NCBI GenBank assembly: GCA_948567375.1
Contig: OX419759.1
Location: 22,474,744 to 22,538,743 of the forward strand
Reading direction: 5' to 3'
Origin: Lunularia cruciata
Lineage: Eukaryota > Streptophyta > Marchantiopsida > Lunulariales > Lunulariaceae
DNA length: 64,000 nucleotides
In this document: positions 44,807 to 56,690 of the stretch, piece by piece
Layout: every line of letters starts with the position of its first letter
Position numbering within the stretch: position 1 is the stretch's first letter
Made by a program: the position numbers and the translations under genes
Notes under the pieces: model-generated
What the model was told of the DNA's origin: nothing
Databases searched by the model: none
The model's input: only the letters and a program-made list of their open reading frames with translations

Positions 44807-45990
44807 AGAAGGAAGAATGCTCAAACTCCAAAGGTCTTAACTTGAAGCTTTTGGCACAAGAGAAGAAGAGAGCTTATTTTATAGATAAAATAGATTCTTC
44901 TCAAGAATCCATTCCTAGCAAGGATAGTCTAATGCCCACAAGTATCACTCACACAACTAGTTCAACACCATCAACAAAGACTGCAAGGAAGAAGTTGGAG
45001 TTAGATGATTTCTTAATCTCAAATCAACAATAGAGCTACAATGTGTTGGATGATATTGGTATTCACAAGGCAAACATCACAGTGGGTCAATTGATTGCTC
45101 TACATCCTACCTTGAGGAAGGAACATAGAGGTGTTTTGAGTTCTACAAGGAGCAAGAGAAAGAAGAAAGCAAAGACTTTGGTATCCATGGGGTTTGGTGG
45201 ATGCAAAAATAGCACCATGGAAGGCTTGTGAATATGCCTCCAAAATTGATATGTGTAAATGGTCACAACATCAAAGATGCACTTGTTGATGGAGGATTTG
45301 CAATGAATGTCGTGTAAGAGAAGTTGATGAAGAAGTTTGGAATGATACCCTCTAGACCTTCAACTTTTGTAGTGAGCATGGCAAACAAGCAAAAAGTTCA
45401 ATAAATAAGTATGATAGAAAAGGTGCTGGTCTTAGTCATAGGAGTTCAAAATCTCGTGATTTTCTAAGTCTTGAATAATGCAAGTTATGATTTGCTACTT
45501 GGGAGGCCATTGTTGAGAGCAACTCAAACAACAGATTTGATAGCACAAAGGGTACTTGAGAATTGGGCCAAATAACCATTGGGTTATAATTCCAATAAAC
45601 AATACAAACCATATCTCACATTCAAATACACCATCTTCTTATTATTGGGAATCAAATTCATAAGAAAGAGCTTCAAGTGTGGACACCAGCATGGAAGAAG
45701 AGACCTCTTGAGATGAGGATGAATATGAATCTAATTTCTATGCATCCTTTGTGTTCTATGGACTTTTTGTATAAGCCAAAGGTTTTGAAGGATCCCAATA
45801 AATCAACATTGAACCTTGAGGATGTAGAGAGTAGACTATCTACCTAAAATATGGTCCTAATGTTACCAAGGAGAAGAAGGTCAGATTTGAAGAGATTTTC
45901 AGCAAGTACATCCATGTGTTTGCTTTCAATTACAAGGATCTCAAGGAAGTCACCTTGGAGGAGCACCAAATAGAGGTGGATTCATATGTA
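44807..45990 (+). pseudogene. pol: B2 Gag-Pol linker and protease-like region
   Basis: Open runs 44791-45033 and 45043-45231 include SYNVLDDIGIHKANITVGQLIALHPTLRKEHRG. The protease-like block at about 45250-45400 reads VNGHNIKDALVDGGFAMNVV, then LMKKFGMIPSRPSTFVVSMANKQKVQ. The DGG box is a known variant of retropepsin motifs in plant Ty3 elements. Several stops follow. Confidence 0.65.
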
Positions 45991-46620
45991 AGACCAATCC
46001 ACCAAAAGCAATGTCTCATTAACCCACCAAAAAAAAATTTTGTGAAGGAGGAGATTGATGAGCTCAAGGAAATTCAGTATGTTTGAGGTGGAGAATTGAA
46101 AATGGTGTCCCCAATTGTGATTGTGAAAAAGAAGAATGGCAAGCTTTGGATATGTGCTGATTAAAAAAAGCTCAATGTTGTTACCAAGAAGGACTACTAC
46201 CCCTTGCCATTCATTGATGAGATCTTGGAAGAGGTTGTGGGTTATGAGAGGCATAGTTTTGGAGATGGTTATAGTTGCCACAACCAAATCAAGATTACAC
46301 TAGAGCATCAACAACTCACCAATTCATCACACCTTGAAGAACAAACACTTTCAAGGTCATGCCTTTTGGGCTTTGTAATGCTCCAATCACTTGTCAACAA
46401 TTCATGAATAAAGTATTTGACCTTTTCATTGGGAAATTTGTGAGAGATTTCATTTGTGTCTATGGGAGCAAGGAGGAGCACTTTGAGCACTTGATCAAAG
46501 TTTTGCAATGCTTAGATGAAGTAAATGCAGCACTCAACCCAAAGAAATGCATCTTTGGTTGTGAAGAAAGTGTACTTTTGGGTTTATCATTTCCAAGGAT
46601 GGAATAGCAATGGATCTTAA
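45991..46620 (+). pseudogene. pol: B2 reverse transcriptase, active site lost
   Basis: Motifs in order: VSPIVIVKKKNGKLWICAD, KKLNVVTKKDYYPLPFIDEILEEV, then MPFGLCNAPITCQQFMNKVF (46359 onward), GKFVRDFICVYGSKEEHFEHLIKVL, and ALNPKKCIFGCEESVLLG. Where a functional relative has an F-I-D-D-F box, this copy reads FIC, so the two catalytic aspartates are missing. Confidence 0.85.
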
Positions 46621-47280
46621 AATGGTGTGGAAAATCTAAGAGCTTCTATTCCTTTCAAGCTTGACAAAATTATGCTAATTCTTGGGGATGGTTGGGTACT
46701 ATATGATATTTGTCTTCTCATTTTACAACAAGATTTATGCATTGATTATTTACATGGAGAAAGAAATAGAATACATAATGATTATGGTGGACAATGATGC
46801 TCTCAAAGCATTTCAGGAGCTCAAACAATTCCTTGTTATGGCTCCAATTCTTGTTAAAATTGATTAAAATAAGCCTTTCATCCTTTACACTAATATTTCC
46901 AATGTAGCTATAGGATGCACTCTTAGTCAATTAGACCAAGATAGGCATTATGCTAGTAGAAAGATGGCCTCAACAAAGAAGAATTATGCAATCACAGAAA
47001 AGGAAGGGTTGGCAATAATTTTTGGTCTCAAGAAGTTTTGACACTTTGTGATTGGAGGGAAGGTCATCATTGTCATGGATCACAAGGCTTTGAAGTAAAT
47101 CTTCAACAAGCCTAATGTGGAGGGAAGACTAGCAAGGTGGATGGCACCCTTGTCTGAGTATGATTACACCATCAAAGATATGCTAAGGAAGAAACACACA
47201 AATGTTGATTTATTATCTAGGACCTATGATCATGATGGAATTGAGCTAGTGGATGATTTTTTGTTACATGAATAGTGCAT
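46621..47280 (+). pseudogene. pol: B2 RNase H
   Basis: APILVKID-stop-NKPFILYTNISNVAIGCTLSQLDQD, then YASRKMASTKKNYAITEKEGLAIIFGLKKF, then VIIVMDHKALK and NVEGRLARWMAPLSEYDYTI. This is the usual order of a Ty3 RNase H followed by its tether. Stops at 46864 and elsewhere interrupt it. Confidence 0.8.
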
Positions 47281-48254
47281 GGCAATCTCAATCATTCAAG
47301 AGGTTCCAATGGAGTACAAGGTGATTGTGGATTTTGTTACAAGAGGTAACTATCCTGATGGGCTGCATACTAAGGAGAGGAAGGCCCTTGCAACAAGGTC
47401 TAGACCTCACACAATGATGGAGAACATTCTTTTTCATCAAGGTGTAGATGGTCTAATTCAAAAATTAGTGGGTAAGAAGGAGTCTATCCTACTCATGAAG
47501 GAGTTTCATAATGGTTTGGTATATAGGGTCTACTAGGAAATATGACTACTTTCAAGATTTTAGATGCAAATTACCATTGAAGTGGAATTTTCAAAGATTT
47601 TCTTGATTATTGCAAAACTTGTAATGTTTGTCAAGCTTTTGCTCAAAATTTGATCTCTACTCCACCTCTTAGATAATTTTATTACTATGACCTTTTGAGA
47701 AGTGGGCAACTAACTTTGTAGGTCCTTTGAATAGAACCCCAAGGAACAAGCAATACATTGTGGTAGTCTCCATTTCATTTGGTATATGGTATTGAGTTTA
47801 CTTTACCTATTCACTTTCATCTTCCTACTTTTCAAGGTATTCATAGGAAATTGAAGAAGGCACTAGGAGGTGATGCAAAGAAGTCAAGGAAGGAGCCACT
47901 CATGAAATTGGAGGAAGCAAGAGCAATTGTTATGGTTTGAGTGGAGCAAGCTAAAAGGAAACAAAAGCAGAGCTATGACAAGATACAAGGCAAGAAGAAG
48001 GTGGAGCCCTTCAAGGAAGGTGATTGGATAATGTTATTTAATTCTATTCAATTGAAGTAGGTGCAAAATAAGTTCTTGCTTAAGTACTTTAGATCTTTCA
48101 TAATGGAGAAAGTATGGGGCAATTACACCTATGATCTCAAGAGTTGGGAAGAAGATACTTTGATAGCATTAACTATGATAAGTTGAAGTTGTATTATAGA
48201 AGGTAAAGGGACTTTCACTCCAAGGACAAAGTGAAATCTTAGTCCAAAGGTAAA
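47279..48254 (+). pseudogene. pol: B2 integrase remnant
   Basis: The run 47279-47536 (AISIIQEVPMEYKVIVDFVTRGNYPDG...GLIQKLVGKKESILLMKEFHNG) is the linker and zinc-binding N-terminal region. Text such as TCNVCQAF (about 47610-47635) gives the CxxC end. The catalytic core is mostly missing: sequence goes from WATNFVGPLNRTP-like text (about 47700) to a C-terminal basic part within a few hundred bases. Confidence 0.6.
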
Positions 48255-48585
48255 TGTAACACTTGTTGATGCATGTAAGCTCTATAAAGATATTAAGTTT
48301 GGTATTACCTATATGGAGTTTAGCTAAGCTTCAACATTAGTCATGGTTAACTAGAGTTAGTCCTAGCTAAGATTAAGGTGATATTATTCTAGAGTAAAAG
48401 AAAAGAGTGAGAATCATTATGTGTCTTCTAATGTATTGACTTGATATTATTTCTAATTATTTGACTTTGAAAAAAGAGTTGAGAACTCCTCCGACCACAA
48501 ACCTTGTTAGTGCAGTATTTTTTACAGTCTAAGGATAGCCCATGTGAAGAATCCTTGACTTAGTAAGTAGGTGAAGATATAATTT
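48255..48585 (+). repeat. B2 3' LTR, truncated
   Basis: It starts TGTAACACTTGTTGATGCATG and shares with the 5' LTR the variant text TATGGAGTTTAGCTAAGCTT, which is absent from other B LTRs, confirming that the two belong to the same element. It ends after about 330 bp near GTAGGTGAAGATATAATT, where A3 sequence starts. Confidence 0.8.
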
Positions 48586-49761
48586 GTGCCTTTGTCAATG
48601 TTCACCATACCAATTGAGTTACTTGTCTTGTAGTTGCTAAGTTTACCTACAATAATTTCAATTAGGCAAGCACCAAGTTCTTTCCCTTCTTCCTTTATTT
48701 TGGGCAAGATCTACTTGTTCTAAATTTGCTTCTTGCTTCTTGCTATATTACCATCTCACATTCCTCATACTTACACCTTCTTGTCCATGTTATCTAAATC
48801 CTTACACCAAGCCAAGTCTCATCCTTTTGTTGCTCAAAATTGACAAAAGAAATATGCAAATATGCATTGTCATGATCTCATCTTTCAACTAGATGATAAG
48901 GTTGTATTTTATTTTAATAACCTTCTTCTCTTGTTAGACACCCAAGTTTTCAAACTTACTCCAAATTGATAGGTCCATTTTGATATTACTTAGATCATTT
49001 CTCTTATTGACTAGAAACTTGTCCTCCCTAGTCATATGAAGGTCCATCCTATCTTCCATGTTTCAAAGTTAAAACCTTTTATTTCTTATCCATCTTCCTT
49101 TTTTACTTGTGTCCAACTCCCTCCTCTTCCCATCCTTGTGAATGATCATGAGGAATAAAAAGTTGATCATAAACTTACACATAGTGACATCCAACATGGC
49201 TGCCAATAACACACTGAATATAAAGTCCTTTAAAACAAGTAACCTCTTCACAATATCGCATGGGAGCCTCTTTTCATCTCTAAAATACACAAAAAAATCA
49301 TACAAGAGTTCAAAGATTCCATGGCAAAAAGGACATGACTAACTAGCAGAGGGAAAATATGTAATAATATGGTTACTAAAAGGCTAATTATTTAGTAAAA
49401 TAAGTCAAATATAGCTAGGAATTCTAAGAATGTTTGAAAAGCATCTAGGAAGCTTCTTGGAGGGAAACCTCTATGTACCTTCTAAAGATTGGGTAGCATG
49501 CACACCAAGTTAATGGCTAGTTTAGCTTGTTTGCCAAGTAGGTAGTTTCTAGAAGGAAGTTTTGTTGGAAGTTTCTTGGGTAGCTTAGCTTGCACTCCAA
49601 GAAAGCGGCTTTGAGAAATAAGCTTCCTTATGAACTTGTCAAGAGTCTTGTATTTCTTTAATATAAATACCAAAGCCAAAGCTCATGCTAGGCATTTGGG
49701 TTTTTCTCTCAATTGAGAGTTTCAATGTGACTTCCTCTTTTTCTCTCCTTGGTCTTTTCCA
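48586..49761 (+). mobile_element. Chromovirus fragment A3: integrase end, chromodomain, 3' LTR
   Basis: It begins within integrase (GCCTTTGTCAATGTTCACC, as in A5 at 59526) and runs through the C-terminal domain (HVSKLKPFIS) and a decayed chromodomain at about 49140-49330 (HTEYKVL, WEPLF). The 3' LTR is 49360-49761 (TGTAATAATATGG to GGTCTTTTCCA). Everything 5' of the integrase core is lost at the joint with B2. Confidence 0.8.
49360..49761 (+). repeat. A3 3' LTR
   Basis: It follows the purine stretch AGAGGGAAAA. It keeps AAGCTTCTTGG and TCTAGAAGGAAG blocks and a shifted TATA (AATATAAATACC near 49660-49671). HSE-like repeats are fewer than in A1. Confidence 0.75.
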
Positions 49762-50640
49762 ATTATCCTTGTAGTTAAAATTTGGCCCTCACCACCTCAT
49801 CATGCATCAAAGCTTCTCATTGGGAACAAAAGCACCTATCTCCATAATGAAATTGAGTTCTCTAACTCTTAACTCAACTTCATAACACCTTTGTGTGACA
49901 CAATCAATTATCCTTTTGAGATATGTTGATTGTGTTCCATATAGAGGGTATTTATTTCTCCCTCAATAAAGTACTTCTTATCTTGGAAGAGATATGTGAA
50001 TGGGATTTTAAATGTGCACTTATTGTTACCAATTTGGCTAGCTCTGCAATATTAAAACCCTTGTTTGATAATATCTTCATTTCCAAAAAGCTCTAGAGCT
50101 CTTCTTTTGTACATCTTAAAGGTACTCTTGCCAATTACAAAACCTTCTTTTTGTGCAATTTTCCAAGTATTAAGTAGCAGGCAAATTTCAAAAGAGGAAA
50201 ACCAAAAGCCAAACAGCTTGGTTGCAGCACTACCACCAAATTGTTGATGAAGTCATCACTAGATATAGGATAAAAATTTGAATAGCTAGTAGCAATCATG
50301 CCAATTTTAGGGTTTATGATAAGATCAGAACTTGCTTGAAGATTGGGAACAAAATCTGGATTAAGATCTCCATTGGGGAATGATTATAGCATTGGGAGCA
50401 AAGTAAGGGACTGAGAGATTTAAGTCATTAGCTTGTGAGGCTTTAGAGAATGCAAGTTCATATTGAAATAAAAAAATTTATATTGCATGTAGCAAAGTTT
50501 TGTCCTCACAATTGACCCCTTATGATAAAGATTGCTTGGTGATGAGGCCTCACATGGTTAAACTCACAAACGCTTGTGATGAGTACCATATATGACAAAC
50601 ATTGCCTAATGGCAAAGACACTACAATATCATTTTAGATC
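49762..50640. other. Unassigned stretch between A3 and A4
   Basis: About 880 bp, AT-rich, no frame above 60 codons and no match to other families here. It is not a 5' leader of A4, because no primer site follows the A3 LTR. Confidence 0.45.
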
Positions 50641-53600
50641 TCCTTGGCTTAAATAACACAATATTCAATTTGACTGGTTTGACAATAAATTCAAGTACAA
50701 CAACAAGAAAAGGATTATTTATTAGGTTATTTGGCATCTTTGATGAAGACAACAATAATCAGCTCCAAGATAAGAAGTTGTCTTTATATGGAGGAAGATA
50801 TTCCTATTTTTTGTTATGTGTATCAAACCAATTGTGCGAGGAAAATCTGATGAGGATAAGAAGCCTCAAAAAGTAATGGTTGATAAGATACTTAGGAGTT
50901 TGCAGATATGTTTTTGGATATCTTCCCAAAAGGATCACCTCTTATAAAGGCATCCTTTATAAGAGTATGCTCTTCAAGATCAAACTATTGCTAGGTTGAT
51001 AGTACTCAAATCAGTAGACCAATCTATCAACTCTCACCAAAAGAGTTAGAAGAATTTCAAACAACGTTGACAAAGTTATTGAAGAAGGATTTAATAAGAT
51101 ATAGTACATCTTCTTGGATAGCACTAGTACTATTTGTACCAAAGAAGGATGGAAGACTTCAATTTTGTATTGCCTACCGTGTTCTTAACAAAAAATTGTG
51201 AGGAATACATATCCATTGCCTTGATTTGATGACTTGTTGGATCAATTAAATATCAAATGATACTTCTCTAAGTAGGATTTTCAAAGCGTCTATTGGTAGA
51301 TTCTAATTGATGGAGAAGATATGTAGAAGATTGCCTTTCATACAAGGTATGGGTATTATGAATGGAAATTTTTACCTTGTGGGCTCACTAATGCTCTAGC
51401 AATCTTGATAAATCAAATGCATTTGATGTTAGACAAGCTATTGGATTGATATGTGGTAGTGTTAGTGGATGAAATTTTAATTTATAATTAGGAGAAAAAC
51501 ACCAAAACACATAAAAAAAGGTCTTATGACAACTATGACCATGGAAGTTCTATGTCAAGAGGTCCAATTGAACCTTTGGTAGAAAGAAAATATCTTTTTG
51601 GGCCATAAGGTTTTAGTAGAGTGGATCAAGATGGAAGCAGATAAAATCAAGGCCATTACATATTGAACTATTTCTAACAATGCCACTAAAGCTTTGAATT
51701 TTAATAGATTTGTAAGTTTGTACCAAGAATTCATCCATTACTATGCTCATGTAGCCATACCATTGATTGATCTTGGAGAAGACAAAAAGTTTCAAGTGGA
51801 CCACCAAGCAATAAGAATTATTTAAGAATCTTAAGGATATGGTGTCTTCATGATCCATCCTCCAACTATATGATCGTCAACTGTATGATCATACCTTGTG
51901 TGGTTGATTTGATGCTTCCAACTTTTTGACTAAAATTGTGGTACAATAGGAATTTCTAGATGGATAGTATGCCATTTCTTTTGTATCTTGATGACTAAAT
52001 GTGTAAAAAATTATTATTCTACTTGAGATGGTATATGCAAAAAACGTGTGGAGATATTACCTCCTGGGAAAAAAGTGATAATAAAAATAGATCGCAAAGC
52101 CTTGTTGTGGACCTTACATAAAGATTTTGCATCATCGTACATAAAGATGTTGCATCATCAATGGGAGGAACAATTACAAGTGTTTGATATCAAGCCTGAG
52201 TACAAACCTAAAATTTCCTTGTCATTCTTGATGCATTGTCACTACAACTTGATTTGAAAATTATTCTTGAATCTCCCATAATAGTAGCAATCACAATAAT
52301 GTTGATGGACTCCAAGCATAAATGGTGTTCAAGACTACATTTCAACAAGATTCCTTCTTTCATCTTGTGCAAAGTTACCTTGAAGCACATGATAAAGAGT
52401 ATGCCAAATTTTCATTCAAGGATGGTCTTCTATATTGCAAGATTTCCATCTACATTCAAACTATGAGAGATCTCTAACTTGTGTGACTTCAAGAAGCATA
52501 TGATTTACCAATTGCTAGTCATATGTGTATGAATAAGACAATGAGTAACCTATAATGCCAAGAATGGTAGTTGAATATGGCACAAGAAGTTTGAGAGTTT
52601 ACTTAATCCTACAAGAGCTACCAATGCAACAAGATAAGCAACTTGAACTTGGGTGGACTACTTCAACCCCTACCAATTCCTTTGCTTGATGAGAGCATGT
52701 GAGCTTACATCTAATTACATTCATGCCAAAGATAGACCAAGGCCATATAGGAATTATAGTGTTTGTTGATATGCTCAACAAATAGATTCATTTGGCACCT
52801 ACCATGAATACAATGGATGCTCCAATGTTGTCCAAGATTTGCATTGACATTATCTTCAAGCACCATGATATGCAAAAGGTTCTCATCTTGATCTTGATCC
52901 ATGATTTATTGGTAAATTCTTGCAAGCACTCTTCTAGCTACTTGACACAAAACTTACCTTCTCTACTGCCTATTATACTCAATTGATGGGTAAACTAAAT
53001 GCACAAATTGCACCTTGGAAGATATGTTATGTGCCTTTGTCGACATTCATCACACTCAATTGGGATACTTGTCTTGTGGTTGCCAAATTTGCCTATAATG
53101 ATTCCAAGCATGCAAGTACAAGATTCTCTTCCTTTCTTTCTTAAATTATGGACAGGATTCACTCATTCTTGATTCTCTTCTTGCTCTATTGCCATATCAT
53201 GTCCCTCATACTTCCATCTTCTTGTCCATGTTATCTACATTCCACCTAAATCTCATCTTTTTGTTGCCTAAAATTGGCAAAAGTAATATGTTGAGAGACA
53301 TCATTGGGATCTCATTTTTCAAATATTTGATAGGATCTTGCTTTCCTCTAGTAACCTCCTCCCTCTTGACACCCAAATTTTTTAACCTCTTGTCAATTAG
53401 ATAGGTCAATTTGATATTACTCAAATTGTTTCTCATGTTACCTATAGAACTACCCTTCATAGTCATATGAAGATCCATCTTATGTTCTATTTAAGAAGTT
53501 AGAACCATTTTTTCTAACCATCTTACTTTCCTACTCATATCCAACCTCCTTATCCTTTAATCCATGCCAATGTTAATGAAGAATGAAAAATTGACCACAT

Positions 53601-53788
53601 TCTTGCATGGTGAGACATCCCACATAGCCACCAACAATAAATTGAGTATAAGGTGATTTAGAAAGGCTATCCCCTTCACAAATACCACATGGGAACCTCT
53701 TCCTTATCTCCAAAATGCTCAAACGGTCATACAAGAGTTTTGAAACTCTATGACAATGAAGATATCACCAACTAGAGGTGGGGGAATA
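50641..53788 (+). pseudogene. pol: Chromovirus A4 pol, 5' truncated
   Basis: Recognisable from about 50870 (matching the A5 FADVFLDDLPKG region). RT: NTYPLP, IAFHTRYGYYEWKFLPCGLTNALAI, then YVVVLVDEILIYN, where the second catalytic Asp is Glu. RNase H: VVXFDASNF near 51900-51925, VWRYYLLGKK near 52050. Integrase: IVFVDMLNKQIHLAPTMNTMDAP near 52757-52820, then GQT-like text with Lys at the third catalytic position (52997-52999). A chromodomain remnant is at about 53570-53760. Stops are frequent throughout. No 5' LTR or gag is visible. Confidence 0.75.
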
Positions 53789-54266
53789 TGTAATAACAGG
53801 AAGTTAGCAAAAGAGTCAGTAAAAGGTAATGAGTTAGCAAAATAAACTAACTAAATCTAAAACAAAATAGAATTAGCAAAATCTAGGAATGCTAAGAATA
53901 TTCTAGAAGTATCTATGAAGATCTTAGTAGAATGTTCTAGAAGCATCTAGGAAGCTTCTTTTCAAGAAGCTTTTAGGAATTTCCCAAGATTCAAGTAGCT
54001 TTTATACCAAGTAAATGGCTTGCTTGGCTTGTATGCCAAGAAGACGGATAGCTTAGTATGTATGCCAAGTAGACAATTAGCTTTGCTTGCACTCCAAGAG
54101 AAGTGGCATCTAGAAGTAATCTTCCTTGGAAGCTTATTGGGAGTCTTGTACTTTGCTTCCTTATAGATACCAAAACCCAAGCTAGTGCTAAGAATTTGGA
54201 TTTTTTCTTATTTGAGAGTTCCAACATGGTCCTCCATTATCCTATTTCTCTCCTTGGTCTTTTACA
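53789..54266 (+). repeat. A4 3' LTR
   Basis: It is preceded by AGAGGTGGGGGAATA (purine tract), starts TGTAATAACAGG and ends GGTCTTTTACA. It is 478 bp long, with AGAAGCTTTTAGG and AGAATGTTCTAGAAGC blocks replacing the clean palindrome of A1. Confidence 0.85.
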
Positions 54267-55101
54267 CCTATCCATATCCTTATAGATGCAACTATACTTG
54301 ATAAAACTAAGATTATCTCTTATGAGATGAGTCCTTTCATAGCTTAGCTCCATGCTTCAATTATACTTTTTTATTGAGGACTTTTACTTATTTTCCAAGG
54401 AGTTTACTATTGCATTATAGCTAAAATTAGGCTAGCTAATACATCTAACAATTTTGAACCTATTAGACCAATGCATCTATGGAATACATATGGGATATGG
54501 GTATACATATTTTATTATGTGTATTGAATGGAGAGCCTACTAGAGTCATGATTTTATTTGAGACACAATAACACAAATCTTATAAGACACATAGTCACCA
54601 ATAAGACTTGCTTGAACCACCTCCAAAAAATTATGAGTAGGTTTAATTAATCATACTTCCATTTTTATTGAGGAATTTTACTTCTTATCTAAGAAATTTT
54701 CTATTTCTTTCTATCCATGATTAGGTTAACTAGCACACTTAGCATTTTTTTCATGTACAATAATATTTCATTTGTGGATTTTCATATGACATGTAGTGTA
54801 TAGATAGTTCATGATGCTAGTTGAGACACATTAGCATAAATCTCATAGTCCACATGTCAGAAACAAGACTTGTATGGTGATAAGACTTGCCTGGACCACT
54901 CCTTGAGCGAGGAAAAGCAAGTGTAATGACTATGATGGAGGATGTACTTTGCTTGATTTTGTGATCAACCTTATACATGTAGAGTTCTTAACACAAGTAG
55001 CATTCAAGTAAGAGTAATAGGAACCATTGCAAGCAATGGCCAAGAGATCATTATGTATCACAACATTTAGGTATCTTCTCCATTATTATTCTCATCTTCT
55101 G
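54267..55101. other. Spacer between A4 and A5 with an old tandem duplication
   Basis: No coding evidence. Two diverged units, about 54353-54622 and 54646-54900, share TTTATTGAGGA, TTTTACTT, AAATTAGGCTAGCTA or its variant, TTGAGACACA, ATAAGACACATAG/CATAGTCCACATG and AAGACTTGC...CCAC in the same order. TTCTG at 55097-55101 is the left target duplication of A5. Confidence 0.65.
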
Positions 55102-55505
55102 TGTAACAATATGGAGTTTAGCGACGAAGTTAGTCGGGCTTACAAATTAGCACATAAGACAAATTAGTCTAGAATATTCCAAAAGTATCCAGGAAGCTTC
55201 TCAAGAAGCTTCCCAGCTAGCTTAGCTTGCACCTCAAGTAAGTAGATTCCAAAAGGAAGCTTCTAACTAGCTTAGCTTGCACGCCAAGTAGGCGGCTTCT
55301 ACAAGGAAGCTTCCTAGTTAACTTCACTTGCACTCTAAGAAAGCGGCATGAGGAAGCTTCTTGAGAAGCTTCTCAAAGGCCTTGAATGCTACCTATAAAT
55401 ACCAAAGCCAAAGCTCATGCTAGGCATTTGGAGTTTTCCCTCATTCAAGTGTCCCAATGTGAGTTTCCATTCTCCTATTTCTCTCCTTGGATTTGGTCTT
55501 TTACA
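55102..55505 (+). repeat. A5 5' LTR
   Basis: TGTAACAATATGGAG to GGTCTTTTACA, 404 bp. TATA (CTATAAATA) is at 55393-55401. Compared with the 3' LTR it lacks the right half of the 20-bp palindrome (GGAAGCTTCT runs straight into AACTAGC near 55255-55270). Confidence 0.93.
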
Positions 55506-55506
55506 T

Positions 55507-55518
55507 TGGTATTAGAGC
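55507..55518 (+). promoter_or_regulatory. A5 primer-binding site, tRNA-iMet type
   Basis: TGGTATTAGAGC begins one base after the LTR and differs from the plant iMet consensus (TGGTATCAGAGC) by one C-to-T change. Confidence 0.85.
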
Positions 55519-55527
55519 AGGAATGGG

Positions 55528-55743
55528 ATGAATGGAATTTATGGACCACCAAATCCACTTCCACCAAACCATTGGGATTTTTGTGTCCAAATACTACCCA
55601 AACATCGTTTCATACAATTCATCAACTTGTGCTTTGGACAAGATTTTTTGCATATGATCACCATATCTGAGGAACCCTTGGTACTTCCGGTTGTAACTTA
55701 TGGAGAATGGTGGATGTGCTATTTCTATGTGTTAGTAAATTAG
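55528..55743 (+). CDS. Short open frame upstream of gag, family A (A5 copy, 71 codons)
   Basis: The frame starts MNGIYGPPNPLPPNHWDF, ends CYFYVLVN-stop, and is uninterrupted. The first 18 residues are shared by A1 and A2 with conservative differences. It begins about 10 bp after the primer site and ends about 35 bp before the MAAIPNVILAM start of gag. It is Pro- and aromatic-rich with no known domain. It may be a leader peptide, an upstream regulatory frame, or an extension of Gag. Expression is unproven. Confidence 0.45.
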   Translation: MNGIYGPPNPLPPNHWDFCVQILPKHRFIQFINLCFGQDFLHMITISEEPLVLPVVTYGEWWMCYFYVLVN

Positions 55744-55777
55744 ATAGATTGGGAGTGGTGTGATAGAGTAACAACCA

Positions 55778-56690
55778 TGGCGGCAATACCCAATGTTATC
55801 CTTGCTATGCAACAACAAATCGAGCACCTTACTTGATTGTTGGATGAACAAGATCTTTGATGACAAGAGTAGGTGGAGAGAGTACCAATTCAAGAAGGAG
55901 AAGATTGGATCAGATTCCCTAAACCCAAGGTATTTGAAGGCAAGAATATTCCAAGTGCAGTGGAGAATTTTGTGTTTGATTGTGAATGTTATTTTGAAGC
56001 TACCAATCTACAAGACGAACAAAAACAAATTCTCTTGGCTTCTAGTCAATTGGATGGAGAAGCAAAGCTATGGTGGAGATTCCGAGTGGAGCAAGCTGAA
56101 CAACAAATTGTTGCACCAATCTCAACATGAGCACAATTCAAGAGTGCAATAATTAGTCAGTTCCAAGCTATAAATGCCACACGAGCTACACAAGATAAGT
56201 TGGCAAAGTTGAAACAAATTGGCTCTGTAAGAAGTTAAAACACCATATAAAACACCATCATGCAAATTCTAGATATACTGGAAGGTGAAGCTCTAGATCA
56301 ATTCATGAGGGGCTTGAAGGCGAGAACCAAATTAGAGGTAATCATGCAAGAGTCACAACACTTGGAGGAAGCCATGCGGTTGGCCAAACATTTTGATTCC
56401 TTGGTGGCAACAACTTGGTCTTGACCTCAACTTCCACAGAGTCTACCAATACATAACACACAAGTGGAGGAGCCAACACCAATGGAGATTGATGCCATTC
56501 AACAAAGACCACTTGGCACGGCAGATAGAGAGAAACTATGACAAAATGGTGGTTGTTTTTATTGTTGCCAATTGGGGCATTGCATTGCTGAATGTCCACT
56601 CAAGAATGGACGACCTCAACAAGTTGCCCAGGTGGAGGTTGTGGAGCGGAATGATCAAGGAAATGAAGAATCCTAGTAGGAGATTTGAGC
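55778..56690 (+). pseudogene. gag: A5 gag with CCHC zinc knuckle
   Basis: It starts MAAIPNVILAMQQQIEHL. The run 55873-56130 holds FPKPKVFEGKNIPSAVENFV, FDCECYFEATNLQDEQKQIL and LASSQLDGEAKLWWRF, a retrotransposon capsid (gag) fold region. Then follow FMRGLKARTKLEVI, EEPTPMEIDAIQQRP and the knuckle CFYCCQLGHCIAEC at 56553-56594 (CX2CX4HX4C complete). Five or more stops interrupt it, mostly where one transition would explain them (Gln or Trp codons). Confidence 0.88.

Larger units (their letters stand above)
39016..48585 (+). mobile_element. Family B Ty3/gypsy element B2 (Tat/Athila-like), interrupted by L4 and S2
   Basis: The order is 5' LTR (39016-41611, containing L4), leader (41612-43165), gag (43166-44806, containing S2), protease-like block, RT, RNase H, integrase remnant and truncated 3' LTR (48255-48585). 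It is the fullest B copy here and the reference for reading B1 and B3. The RT has the style GK-FVR-FI--VYGSKEEHFEHL...ALNPKKCIFG typical of Tat/Athila lineages. The 3' end is cut where A3 begins, so no target duplication can be tested. Its left flank is the RNase H of C2. Confidence 0.8.

Noticed and set aside
49360-49761. A3 3' LTR considered as the 5' LTR of A4
   Set aside because: No iMet primer site, short frame or gag follows it, and a chromodomain precedes it, so it closes A3.
53189-53478. 71-codon plus-strand frame and 90-codon minus-strand frame in A4
   Set aside because: They fall within and antisense to the decayed A4 integrase C-terminus; collinearity with A5 explains the region.
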